Source of the DNA: Astropecten irregularis
Taxonomy: Eukaryota > Echinodermata > Asteroidea > Paxillosida > Astropectinidae
Assembly: GCA_963971285.1 (NCBI GenBank)
Contig: OZ020258.1
Span: 14,518,390 to 14,582,389 of the forward strand
Length of the DNA stretch: 64,000 nucleotides
Direction of reading: 5' to 3'
The translations under genes were made by a program, and so were the position numbers. Of the stretch, positions 43,641 to 54,991 are shown piece after piece. How positions within the stretch are numbered: the first letter of the stretch is position 1; every line of letters begins with the position of its first letter. Below the pieces are notes generated by a model. The model made no database searches. It was not told where the DNA came from and worked only from the letters and a program-made list of their open reading frames with translations.

Positions 43641-45224
43641 TTATAAATGCGACTTCCGAGAGCAGGAGTAGTAGGATCTCAGTTGATCACCACGATCTAC
43701 ACCACCCATATATTTGGTGTAGTCAATTGCTTGGCGAGGAGCTGGCACTGTAGTAGCTTTCCTCATTCCAGCGTCATCTACTACCTTTCTCTCCAGGGTG
43801 TCTCTGGGCTTGTTCCGGTAGGCCTGGTGACATGAGCTGAGCAGTTGAAGAACCTTCAAATCTTTCCATACCACCACTGTAAGCTGGCCATTTTGTCGGG
43901 TGTAGAAAGTTCCTCTTGGCATGTTACGCATCCTCTTGATCTTCTTGTAGTGAATGGGATTTCTCTTTTGGCTTGGTGAAAAGACGACAGGCAGGCCTTT
44001 GCTATTTGATTTCACTGCACCAGTCAAATAAGTCTTGCTTGAATAAGTCACCTCCGCTGACGTATATAGCTTGTCGGTATAAATGTGGTGGTAAGCATGG
44101 AGAAACGGCCTGGCAACTTCCATGGTGATATCTACCATCTTGCAGGGGACACCAGTTTTCGCAGGATGGGTGATGAAGTTGGCAAAGTACCCAGATTTTG
44201 CATCAGCCAAGGCATAGAGCTTAAAGCCTGCTCTGATTGGCTTGAGCGGCATGAAGAATTTCCGTACCTTGGCCTTAAATCAAGAATACTTCACCATAGC
44301 TTCATCGATGGAGACATGCTTGCCGAGATTGAAGTTTTTCTTGCAGTTTTCAAGAATAGTGTCCCAGACAGGCTGCAGTGGATAGAGTGGATGTTTCCTC
44401 ATGTGCAGGTAGTGGTGTTTTTTGTCCTCAAACATGGTTGGGTTGTCCACTGGATATTGGTCAGGGCTTGTTTCGGGATCAGAGCAGGCCAAGTGCTGGG
44501 TGATGACATCATATGTATTTCTTTTCATTGCTCCAGCAATGAGACGGTTGTAGTATCCGGGTTCGACTGACCAGTAATCTTGGTAGTAAGGGATCTTGGC
44601 CAATCCCATCACCAAATGCATCCCAACCCAGGCCTTGATCTCGGTGGCAGATATGACAAGGTTCTTGCCTGACCTCTGCAGATTGGTGTTGGTCCCGGTT
44701 GCAATGTCGACAAATAAAGCAAGTGGGAAAAATTGAAGGAAGTAGTCCATGGGACTGGATCGCTTGCTGAAGGTGGGCCTACTTGGCCTTCTCCCTATGA
44801 ATGGTTCGCCTCTTATTTTATGTGCAGATGATGTCCAGCCAAGATGATCTGGAGGGTCTGGAACATCATTGCGTCCAGGAGGATCTGGGTCGTTATCCTC
44901 GTGCGGTTCTGTAGGCTGCCGTCTCTTCCTTTTTCTTGGTTTAGAAGATGAAGAGGATGGCATCTCTTCCTCTTCTCCGTCCTCTCCTTTCTCTTCTATC
45001 TCTCCTTCTTCTTCTTCTTCCTCTTCTTCTATGTACTCTCCTTCCCCTTCCTTGTCTTCCTCTTCCTCCTCTCCAATATATTCTCCTCCCCCCCCTCTTT
45101 CCTCCTCTCTGTCAACTCCTTCATCTACTCCATCTTCTCCTTCACTAGAACATCTTGACTCTTCCTCAAGCTCTCTCGCTGCTTCCTCCAAGAATTCCTC
45201 TTCCTCACTTTCGGATATATTCAC
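43641..45224 (-). pseudogene. piggyBac-type transposase, one central stop, C-terminus lost
   Basis: Two collinear frames, 45,224-44,280 (314 codons) and 44,252-43,641 (203 codons), are in the same reading frame, separated by one TGA. The first begins with about 90 very acidic residues (Glu runs coded by GAG/GAA), then a basic RKRKRR patch, then the core with YFLQFFPLALF and AWVGMHLVMGLAKIPYYQDY, and ends with the first catalytic Asp in SIDEAM. The second has IYTDKLYTS (second Asp, residue 60) and YMGGVDRGDQLRSYYS (third Asp). Cut-and-paste piggyBac enzymes use this DDD triad and target TTAA. The frame stops after SCSRKSHL, so the end of the catalytic domain and the Cys-rich tail are gone. No TTAA-flanked ends were located. 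It is well preserved and probably a recent loss. Confidence 0.85.
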
Positions 45225-45239
45225 CTCCAGTATTCCAGT

Positions 45240-47790
45240 ATCTGTTTGCGTGTGTTAAGTTGTAGTTTAACAGCGATGACTTGCTGTGTTTTGGATTTGT
45301 CCTTCATGATATTATTCATGTCTTCCTCAGACTTCCAAAGTCCTCCATGATGTGTTAGGTCCTCTAGAAGAGTCTCTCTTGATGCTTGAAGATCATCATC
45401 CTTCTTGATTAGGTCATTACGTTTCTCTTCTAGCAGTTGTTACAGAGAGTGAACAACATGCTTTAGGCGCTGAATGTCTTGTTCGTGGCTAAGTTTTGCT
45501 TGTTTTCTTGCTTTTTGAAGAAGCACTTCCTTCTCAGCAGAAGATGACAATCATTCCTCGGTATCATTGTTTCTATACATAATTTTAGACTCGCTGTAAG
45601 TTATTTTGGCATTTGGGGCTCTTTTTAGTTCAAAGTCAAGTTGGCCAAATACACGCTCTCCACTGATGTTGTGGCCAATGCGGGATTCCACTTGTCTTAG
45701 AAGCTCCTCATCTGGCTGACTGTATTTGCCCCTTAGGAGTTGGTCAGCAAGCTGTCTGTCACAGTCCTCACCGATATTGTGGAAGAGCCTCTGTAGCAGT
45801 TGGCATGTTGACACATCTGAGCTGGAAGGTTTGGTCAGTGCTGCAAATACATCATCTGTTGTCATTGAAATATCCTCAAATATTGGAGGGGCACATCCTT
45901 TGACAACATCAGTTGCACCAAGTGACCACTTTCGCAGAGATTCCACAGCTTCAGTGTAGTAGTGGTTCAACTCCAAAATTCCCACGTCGCTTTCAATTAA
46001 CCTCATCCAAGGACCTGTTACATCCCTACCAACCCAAGTGCCCTGCAAGCTGTTATACAGTTTTCAGTCTCCAAATCATGCTTCACTGCTCGAAGACACT
46101 AATTTGTAGGCGTCCAGACCTTTGTGATGAACTCCAAGACAATCCTTGAGAAAAAAACATGCACCAGCATTAAAAAAATAAACATGAAAACGACTTCCCA
46201 TGATTGACTGTAGTGGATTTGTTTTTATTGCATTCATTTGCAAGTGAGCTTTTATTTCAGTGGGAAGACCTGCTCCATCTTGAAAACATAGACGGCACAA
46301 TGCCTGTACGAGGACAAATGCTGCACTGCATCCACACTTTTTGAAACTCATTGTCATATCTGAGGGGCTCACTTCGTCTTCCCAAGCTTTAGTTGTCTTA
46401 TCTGCCGTTTTCACAAAGGTGTCCAGAGGATGCATTCCGCAGTAGAAGTCATTCATGTTGATGTCTGCTGTATTTGCTAGTTTTCTAGTGGCACTCTTGT
46501 TGACGATGTGTCTATCTGTCATTTTATTTGATATGTTCTTGATAATGTGTAGAAAAGTTAAGTGGGCAAAAATTTTGGTTAATTTTTACAAGAAGTCGAG
46601 ATACTGTCAAGAGATGCATTGATGGAGTCGACGTAGGAGTCAGCATCTCCTCGTGGAATTTTCTTTATTCCTACAGTGAATGTTTTATTGGAAGTTGCAA
46701 TTTGCACCTCACTGAAGTGGCGCCTCTTCTTGCTAGTGCCGTCATATTTCAATGTGGTGTCTGTTGACAATACCAGTTCTTCTCCAAGCTGGAGTTTTGA
46801 GAGTTCTCTCATTTCGGACATCATAGGCTCGCATGTGCTGGCATCTGGTAGTTCACCCAGTTTTTCAGGAATGAGATTTCTTAGATTAAAATCTGATTTC
46901 AGATTTTTTTGTTTTGGATTTCAGATTTGTTTCCTCACAGGCTGTGTACAAAAGTATAGGAGATTTTCAGATTTCAGACTTTTTATGCTCCATGTCAGCT
47001 GTTTTCAGACATTTTTATCATTGGTCAATCTCATCCCTGGTTTTTGCCCACTTAACTTTTCTACACAGTAACGAATTACTGGGGATATGTTACAATTCGA
47101 CACTTGTCTAGTTGTGCAGAAGTATACACATTCCCTCACAGCTGAGTTGTAAGTCTTCCCATCTCGCATTGTTGGAATTGTTGCTGGACTGGAGGATTCT
47201 GCTCTATTTCATCTCTCAGTGTATCATTTTCCACTTGCAGCACAGCAACTCTGCTTTTCATTTCATTTAGTTCGCGTTGGCAGTCGTTATTTGATGAAGA
47301 ACTTTGGCCCATTTCAACTGCACTTTTTGCCAGTTTGCTGTAATATCTCTTGCAGCTGAGCTTCTGTTGTTTTAGAACTCTGATTTGTATTTGAAGATTA
47401 CTTACTTTACATCTTAGTTGCTTAACTTTAGAAATTTCACTGGAGTCATTCTTGGCATTTTTGTAATAAGTTTCATCATTAGTTGGTTTCTTCTTTTTAC
47501 TGTCTGCCTCAGGTTTCTTAAACAGACTGTTAGCCGTTTCATCTTTTTATCAACGGCTGTGGCTTTTACGCTTACTTTTTCAACTTGGGATTTCTGATGT
47601 ACCTCTTTTGCCAGGTCCTCTTGCAGTTTTTTGAAGACTACAGCACTGCATACACATGTGTAACTTGTTTGCAGATTTATCTCTGGATTGACTTCCTTTC
47701 GGACATTGAAAAGGCCAATTGAAATATTCTGATTTTGAAGGAGACTTACAACTGTACATGTATCTCTACCTTTGTTAATCCTTTTCACTT
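45240..47790 (-). pseudogene. Large transposon-type protein gene of an unnamed family
   Basis: Minus-strand frames in order make one long protein: coiled coil (47,788-47,170: LQEDLAKEVHQKSQVEKVSV), a segment with MMSEMRELSKLQLGEELVLS and TLKYDGTSKKRRHFSEVQIA (46,824-46,579), MTDRHIVNKSATRK and MNDFYCGMHPLDTFV (46,522-46,076), ILELNHYYTEAVESLRKWS and GHNISGERVFGQLDFELKR (46,048-45,551), and a basic coiled tail LLEDLTHHGGLWKSEEDMN (45,550-45,240). I recognise this order as a protein family repeated many times in cnidarian, amphioxus, echinoderm and fish genomes, most likely a transposase, but cannot name the superfamily. Frameshifts and an intruding 46,547-47,066 inverted-repeat pair break it. 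The piggyBac frame starts immediately downstream. Confidence 0.6.
46547..47066. repeat. 26-bp inverted repeats flanking part of the unnamed gene
   Basis: GTGTAGAAAAGTTAAGTGGG and onward (46,547-46,572) is exactly inverted at 47,041-47,066. The 468 bp between hold the MSEMREL segment and a low-complexity ATTTCAGATT-rich stretch (46,880-46,980). Coding similarity breaks at both repeats. This could be a small transposon that captured exon sequence, or an intron/exon rearrangement. Confidence 0.6.
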
Positions 47791-49388
47791 TTGTTTAAAC
47801 CCGGTGAAGAGCTGACAAGAGAGCAGACTTTGATGGGTTGGTCCATTCGCTGTTATCCTCATAAATCTTTCTAATCGTACTGTATATACTGTCTTGGGAT
47901 TGTCCCATGTTGAGTCATTCAACAGCAGCACCATTGGAGAGAGGTCTTTGGAAAGGTCTTTGGAGAGGTAGAGAGATTTGGAGAGATAGATCAAGATACT
48001 TTGCATCTTCCCTGCCTCTTGCCCTTGTGAGCTATTTCACTTTACAGTACTGCTTCTTCTGTTTTGTAACCACACTTTTTGCAGTACATCACCTTGGATG
48101 TACATGTAGCTAAGCCTCATAGCTCTTCTGTCTTTTACAATGGTTTTGGCTGACCATCACACTCGTGATGTTTTTATTGATGATCGAGCACAACTTGTGC
48201 ACATAATTCTTAATTTTCCTCCTTTCCTACAATCCCAACCCAAACCACCATTTTGTATTCTGTAGAATGCAACCTCAGTATTTTGACAATACTATGTGTG
48301 CAGGAAAGGTGTGATTCTGCTGATGTTCATACATATTTGTAATATGCACTCAATTTGCATACATGTCTTTCTGAATGTTTCTATTATTATTATGTAGTCA
48401 TTATACAGGAATTGACATCATTTGTTCAGACAATGGGTAAATGATTGCATTGTCACTACTCAATGCCACAATGAAATACCAGGTAAGTATCTTCACATCA
48501 GTGTGACAAGTGTTCACAAGTGTTATGGTTTACATCCTTAGATCTTACACTTCTGCTTTCAACCACATTTTAGACATCGAAAGAAAGAAATTTACAAACT
48601 TTTTTTAGGAGACCCAATTATTATGTCATTGTCAAAAACCTTTCTTGTTTTGGGGTGGGTACGTTGTGTTATAGGAAGAATCACCTAAGTTATAATGGCT
48701 CAGTGAACAGTAAAGTGCTACAGATTAGTTTGTAATGTACATGTCTCATTTATATTCATTACATTTCTAGTTCCTTAAAAACAGTATCAAAATGTGACTT
48801 GTTATTCAGTTGGGCAGCAATGTGAATGAGTTCAAGTTGTATTATTTAGCATCTTTGTTCAATGTGTCAGTATTTTGACAATATACAATCTAACAGATAC
48901 ATGTAACAGCAACTACATGCTGTGCTTTCTTCAGTTTTCATTCTCTTTTAACTACAAAAATTTAAAGAGATAGTTGGTATGAGCACCTGAACCCAGGAAT
49001 GACCCAACTTCAGGGTGTCACTGGGGCTCCAAACCTCAGCTGACGGTTCAGGTTATGACCCATACTATATTTAACTAATGGATATCAGTTAATGTTTAAA
49101 ACTTTGTGAATTGGTATATTGCATATTTGTATTTTATCCTTGAATGCTTTTTTATTATCAAATCTAGAGATGTAACAATTAAAATAAGACTTGATACCGA
49201 TTTCTGCATCGGAACTTTGCAGACTTATAATGATATAGGCCTACTGCTTTGATAGATGATTCAGTTTTCTGGGTTGTGCAGATTGTGAAACAAGTGATTA
49301 GATTTACTGAGTGTAGGTTTGCAAACTATATGATGTACATGTATGCATTCTTTAGCAGCTTTTTACCACACTGCTAATGTTATGACAT
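47791..49388. other. No recognised gene
   Basis: A GGAGAGGT/GGTCTTTGG purine-rich mini-repeat occurs at 47,935-47,995. The rest is AT-rich, with TACATGTA words. No coding or RNA feature can be supported. Confidence 0.4.
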
Positions 49389-49807
49389 GGGCAATTCCAG
49401 CGTAACGGACATGACAATTACACAGTTTTTGCCTTATTCAGAGGATCATAAAGTAGGATTGGCAGTTTGCAAACAATTTTAATTAGGCTTATCAGACACA
49501 TTTAACTATCAGTGACATATAGTAGTAAATTTTATGTAATTTCATTGAACAGTTGTAGAGAAAATGCCCTTCTTGTGACCGTAACGGACATGACACTAAG
49601 TTGTCATGTCCGTTACGGTCACAAGAAGTGCTTTTTCTCTACAACTGTTCAATGAAATTACATAAAATTTACTACATATGTCACTGATAGTTAAATGTGT
49701 CTGATAAGCCTAATTAAAATTGTTTGCAAACTGCCAATCCTACTTAATGATCCTCTGAATAAGGCAAAAACTGTGTAATTGTCATGTCCGTTACGCTGGA
49801 ATTGCCC
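49389..49807. mobile_element. 419-bp near-perfect palindromic foldback element
   Basis: Two arms of about 206-207 bp (49,389-49,595 and 49,602-49,807) are almost perfect reverse complements around a 6-base centre CTAAGT. The ends are GGGCAATTCCAGCGTAACGG. The motif GTAACGGACATGACA occurs at both termini and on both sides of the centre. ACAT flanks both ends (49,385-49,388 and 49,808-49,811), a candidate 4-bp target duplication. It has no coding content. A few arm differences (AGTAGT versus one AGT; AAAG versus none) show slight decay. Confidence 0.9.
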
Positions 49808-49811
49808 ACAT

Positions 49812-51904
49812 ATTGTAATGATACAGCGACCCACAAATACAATTTAATGTGTCAAAATGTTCCACTGCCACTGCAAAATGCTCCACACTGCTGAAATACC
49901 TGAGAATCTTCTCCAGAGCTCTTGGAAAGATCAATATGCAGCTTGAATGTTAAGCAAGAGACACCTTGAACACAGTATCAGAACTGTCATTGCCTGAAGA
50001 ATTGATGTATGAATCAACATGTGCAGTTATGACAACTGACATCCAACATGAGTGGAACAAACATCCTCAGCCTGCACCCTCATCATCATCACTTTCACTC
50101 TCTCCAAGACAGCAGTGAATCTGTGCCAGGTACTGAGCTTGTGATGTGTTTCTTCTCATCCGTCAGAGATCTGCCAAGATATCAGATTTCAACAATGTCA
50201 CTGATTCTCTTCAAGACTGGTACAAGTGCCTAACTAACATCCTGATGAAGAAGGCACATTTGTGCTGCATGAGTAAAGGTGCAGGAGTCCTGAAAATCCA
50301 TTGAGATTATTGAGATGAAGTGAACACACATCAGTGTTATCATTGAACTTCACTACATTGCAGAAGTTGTACAGACACACAGCACAGCCAACCAGTAGGA
50401 GAGTGATACTGCTACAGTGCAGCATTCATTGATAAATGACATAACATCCTGATGAATGATACATGTGTAAAGCCATCAGTGTGTACAGAACTACAGAGAT
50501 AATCATGGTATCCTCAACAACAACTTGTGGACTTGAGCAGTGAGCATCAACAGTGGAGTGGAGCATATGGCAAGTCATCCATTCATCTATGAAGACTGTG
50601 AATCTATGTACACCTACACAAATAAGCAAGATGCAGAAATAGTTGTAGACATTTCCTAAATGTACATGTAATCATTTGTTTACTACAGTATTTGCACAAT
50701 CAGGAGGAAGTAGTTAGTTTTTTGCTACAAATGCACAATATATGACACTGATAGGTTTATGAATTTCATTCACATTGTATGAAGTCCTGTCACACATAAT
50801 ATGTAACATTCATTCATTTACTGAACTGCAGGAGGTGCTCACATTTTAGAGCCAACTGAAGAAATCTGTGAAACTCTGATGAGAATTCTCATGTTGAAGT
50901 TATGTTCTATATTTCATTGATTTGTATTGAATTCTATGAGCAATCTGAACAGCACATGAATGGCAAAATGAAATACAGTTTGTTAGATGTTACAAATTAA
51001 GGCCATTAATTACTTGTTAGATGCTTTAATTAATGTACATGATATGTAGTTGAAAGCAGAAATGTTGCATTTTTTTCTTACCAAGTCAAATGTACTGTAC
51101 CTTATAAATGGCCACAAATCTTGGTTGCTCTTGCATGTTTATTCCATCACAAAATGTCAAGTTGAAGTGACATTGTACGATTTTGCTCACAGCCGTCAAG
51201 AAATAAAAATATGTCTGTTGACAAGTTTATATTAAATAGATTTTAGAATTGTATGATCTGCATATTTTAAATATACTCCATGGTATTGTCAAATGCTGAG
51301 CTTTCATGACAACTTCACCCCTGACATCACTCCGTAGTGAATGTTTTTGGCAGCTGACCTCTTTCATGCCAGTTGCCTCCTCTCTTGTAATTTGTGCTTT
51401 TTTCCATTCTCCTATCAATTTCTTTCATTCTTAAGGCACTCTACATCCATGTCTCTCTGTAAATTGACACCTAATTGTGGAGGCCTTGATGCATAAAGAG
51501 TCTGCACCACTGGTGATGTCATGCAATAGGGTAATGGTCTAGTAAGTGTATGTTGAAACACTTGAAAGAAGGCAACAATGAGTCAGGTGGTTCCTGATGA
51601 TACCCCCACCTCTGAGTGGTTAATACAAAGAACCAGCAATGGATATTGTTGGTCTTTGGGGGACCTTTATACCACAAGTGTTTTCAGTTTTACAAGAAAT
51701 AAAGAAACCAATACATGAACTTAAAAAATGCTTATTTTGTATTTAAAGGTGTTACCATCTTCTTTAGTGCTGTTGGTTTTGTGTTTTTTAACTTTTGTTG
51801 GTTGTTTTTGTTGTTTTCTTAGGTAAGAGCATTCACTTCATGCATGTCATGTTTTATTGAAATGCATTTTGAAAAACTAAAAGAGGAATAATTAAGCACT
51901 TCAG
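49812..51904. other. No recognised gene
   Basis: AT-rich, with short frames only. A TGATGAATGATACATG/TCATCAGGATG theme recurs near 50,240 and 50,450, but no element boundary is clear. Confidence 0.4.
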
Positions 51905-52146
51905 TAAGTGCCTTTGAGCATACATGGAAAAATCATGCAATAGCTCAGATGGGATTCGAACCAACAACCTCCTGCTTACTAGGCTACCAGAGTGCTGGGG
52001 TCAGCAGAGTGAATCGAATCCCTTATCAACGGGGCGCTGTAATTAATCAGTAACTACTAACTCTTGCACTAGTAAGCAGGAGGTCGTTGGTTCGAATCCC
52101 ACCTGAGCTAGCGCATGATTTGTTCATGTGTGCTCAAATGCACTTA
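51905..52146. repeat. Foldback with tRNA-like arms
   Basis: About 78-bp arms (51,905-51,982 and 52,069-52,146) are inverted copies, each containing the B-box GGTTCGAATCCCA and a TAGTAAGCAGGAGGT stretch. An A-box-like TGGTAGCCTAGTAAGCAGG can be read on the minus strand from the left arm. Two SINE heads in head-to-head orientation are the simplest reading. Confidence 0.65.
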
Positions 52147-52883
52147 GTGTAGGGCTTATGTACGTGGTTGAAGGGCAATAAATTGTTTGCATTGGAATAA
52201 TATTTGTTATCTGTTTCCAGAGAAACTCATGTATGAGGATTGCATCAAGCAAAACAGTGTAATTGATCAGTGGAACATTGCCATTGACATTCTCCGAATT
52301 CATAAATTATCAGGGGAGGGGGAAAACCTCATCCCCCACCAGGATTGGCAGGGAAATGCCACCATCCATGTATGAGAGATGTACATGTAGACAGAGCCCC
52401 ACTAACCCCCCTCCCCAACTCCCAAGCCCCTCCCCCTCCTGCACTTCAGACATTGCAAGAACGTTGCAAGAAAAGTTGATTGATTTTTAATTCAAAATAA
52501 ATGTCAATTTCTATGCTTCAGGAAAGTGTGATAAATGTTGGAATATTTAAAGTGGTATAAAAACCTTTTATACCATTAGGCTTTAGACAATGGACAATGC
52601 ACAGTGAATTTTATCTTGGCTGTGGACTTTCATTTCGTGAGTACTTATTGTCAAAATTTCAACAGAGGGCGGCAGACACAATATTTGGTTGACACATACT
52701 GCGAAGTCATAATTCCTTGTATTGGAGTTAGTCCGGCCTCACGTTTAAAATTTCATTAAAAGTTAAAACCGATGAAGCTTAAATAAATTAATATGTTAAT
52801 TAAGTAAATTTCATGGGGAATAAATAAATTATACACAGGATTTGATAGAATGAAGTGACTTCCAATGACATTCAATGGTATTC
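52147..52883. other. No recognised gene
   Basis: Unique-looking AT-rich DNA with a C-rich patch near 52,400-52,440. The short frames carry no domain. Confidence 0.4.
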
Positions 52884-52887
52884 TTAA

Positions 52888-53245
52888 AGGTACATGTAGT
52901 ATCATACTTTGGTAAGAAACCAAAACAGAAATGTTCACAGATTTACGTATAACTTACAGGCCTACAGGGTATGAAGATGGTGGTGGTAGAAACATATACC
53001 GTTAAAAGTTTTCCACCTGAAATGGTGTATTTATCCAGAAATTAGTAAAACAACGACGGAAAATCTGTTTGATCTTTTAAAAGATCAAAAATAAAAGAGA
53101 AAAGACTTCAGAAATACTGTGGCTGTTTTTCAAAGTTTTTCTCAAAAAGTGGGCACCGTATGGGACTGGAATTTTCACAAATGACTGTTACTATATTTAT
53201 CTTGATATTTGTGCCAATGGATCTGCATTTAGTATGATATTACCT
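52888..53245. mobile_element. TTAA-target MITE, 358 bp
   Basis: Starts AGGTACATGTAGTATCATAC after TTAA (52,884-52,887) and ends GTATGATATTACCT, its imperfect inverse. The right TTAA has mutated to TTAT. The internal block TACAGGGTATGAAGATGG is shared with 7,116 and 56,731 copies. Confidence 0.75.
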
Positions 53246-53984
53246 TTATATGAATGAGGTTTTTTTTATGATCCATTGAAAGGGAAGTTTCCGAAGAGGG
53301 AGGTTTTTAGCCCCGCCCCCAATTAGAACAAAAATGAAGAAGGGAATGTAGGTAGGGCATCTTGTATAAACCAGGGAGGAAGTATCACATTTGTATATGT
53401 AAGTAGACCACTACAATCCCAGTGTTTTTTTCTCTGCCTTTGATTTAATATTTCTTTGTAAATTGCGAATCTAACATTTTGTCATAATTTTGCAACACAA
53501 TAAATTATGATTACCATCTTTTTTTTACCTCCATGATACAATAGAGCCTCCCCTCTCCCCCCCCCCCCCCCCCCATGCACACACCATCTGAAGAACTATG
53601 AAGAAATGACTCAACCAATTAACTAGCCACTAGGGTGTGGCATCTTGGGCGTCGCCCATTATATGAAAAGCGAGACACCTATGCATTCAATTTACTTTCA
53701 AGGTCCATTGCTCAATCAATGTTCACCTATTATTATACAAGTAAACAGACTCGACTCGATCGTGCCATTGCGCCCTCTCGTGACTTCAGTACACCGTATC
53801 AGCAGCTCGCATTAATTTGTTTGATTGAAATCGCACCGGTGCGATTTGGCCGGGTCGCGCTTTTTGCCCGACTATTTTAGTCGCGATTTGGAGCACGACC
53901 CAAATAGTCGCGGTTTTGGTGTGTGAGAACGTGCCTAATATTCCGGGTGGTAGACCCCAATGAAGGTATCCAGTGCACGGGACA
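53246..53984. other. Spacer with poly-C run and GTCGCG-type repeat
   Basis: A run of about 17 C lies at 53,558-53,574. Around 53,830-53,930, inverted GACTATTTTAGTCGCG and CAAATAGTCGCGGTTTT motifs form a MITE-like structure next to the gypsy relic. No gene is recognised. Confidence 0.45.
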
Positions 53985-54545
53985 AGGTGCCGAACGGTCC
54001 GAAGTATACTGCGACATGTAGTCAAGATGCCGGATGACTCTCCAGGAGTTGCGGCTTCGACATTCAGGCGTTTGTTAGCGGCCGGTGATCGGTGTAGACG
54101 GAAAACTGGCGTCCTTCCAGGAAGTGTCGGGAAAACACACTTGGCAGGGTTGAGGATGATGCCAAACTCGCGAAGGCGGGAGAAGAGAAAACGGGGGTGT
54201 TTGCCGTGCTCTTCCTCAGATTCGCTAGCGATCAGCATGTCGTCGATGTACACGAAGACGAAGGGCAAGCCTCTCCCCACTTCATCCATCAAACGCTGGA
54301 AGGATTGAGCAGCGTTGCGGAATCCGAAAGGCATTCTCACGAAATTATAGAGACTGAACGGCGTTGTGACTGCCGTCTTAGGAATGTCAGCTGGTTCAAC
54401 GGGGATCTGGTGGTAAGCCTTGACAAGATCTATCTTCGAGAAGATCTTCTTGCCATTTAACGCTGAAGAGAAGTCGTGGATATGTGGAACTGGGTAGCGA
54501 TCAGGTACTGTCTGAGCGTCGAGCGAACGATAATCTCCACACGGG
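53985..54545 (-). pseudogene. Ty3/gypsy reverse transcriptase fused to RNase H end by deletion
   Basis: The minus-strand frame encodes gypsy RT motifs in order: [35 protein letters not shown] (first catalytic Asp), [20 protein letters not shown], and [11 protein letters not shown] (the two catalytic Asp, about 54,239-54,250), ending at LNPAKCVF. Right after that, near residue 158, the sequence jumps, out of frame, to the end of RNase H (the part that reads [10 protein letters not shown] at 29,400-29,535). The connection domain and most of RNase H are deleted. The RT core is intact to the eye, but protease, integrase and LTRs are missing, so it is a fragment. Confidence 0.85.
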
Positions 54546-54831
54546 CGCCACTGTCCCCTGGCGTAGATTTGGGAACCGTACATGTACATGTAGATGTGTA
54601 GATGTGTAGCGGGGATGCCCAGTTACTGCTTGATGGTCTGATAATACCAAGCTACAGAGCTACATGTATTTAATGTGGTGCACCCTTGCCCTTACCTGAT
54701 AAACAAATTATGTAAAGTAATCTTTACTACCCTTTGCTATTATGCAAAGGTGGCGGTGTGTGCGTGGTTTCATGGCTTCTGACTGCCAAACGAACAAAGA
54801 TAGTTGACTATTGGGGTCACCACCATCGTAG

Positions 54832-54903
54832 GGCTGGATGGCTAAGTTGGTAGAGCGCCTGTGCGGTGTTCGGGAGGTCGCCGGTTCGAATCCCGCTCCA
54901 GTC
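54832..54903 (+). mobile_element. tRNA-like SINE head (72 nt)
   Basis: A 7-bp acceptor-like stem (GGCTGGA/TCCAGTC, one GU pair), A-box GCTAAGTTGGTAGAGCGCC and B-box GGTTCGAATCC give a tRNA-like fold. The anticodon loop GCGGTGT lacks U33, and the T and anticodon stems have mismatches, so it is read as a tRNA-derived SINE head or pseudo-tRNA. A translated GFEPATSRT-type frame across it is the usual SINE artefact. Confidence 0.6.
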
Positions 54904-54991
54904 AATTTTTCTTTGTTCACTTTTCAATCAGTTTGCTATTATGCTTAGATTCAGTCAAGCCCAGTGTTATTTTTCCATTTAAACGTGCGGC

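Noticed and set aside
44869..45258. Ser-rich and Leu-rich plus-strand frames opposite the piggyBac N-terminus
   Set aside because: Antisense reading of the GAG/GAA glutamate repeat of the transposase.
34700..47790. A host gene cluster on the minus strand
   Set aside because: Every recognisable domain is one that transposons carry, and all have stops or frameshifts. No exon chain with splice sites linking host-type domains could be followed.
54832..54903. Functional tRNA gene
   Set aside because: No U33, several stem mismatches, and embedded in a SINE-like context; listed as a tRNA-like head instead.
54708..54920. Minus-strand frame with GFEPATSRTPHRR as a protein
   Set aside because: This string is a typical translation of tRNA-derived SINE B-box regions.
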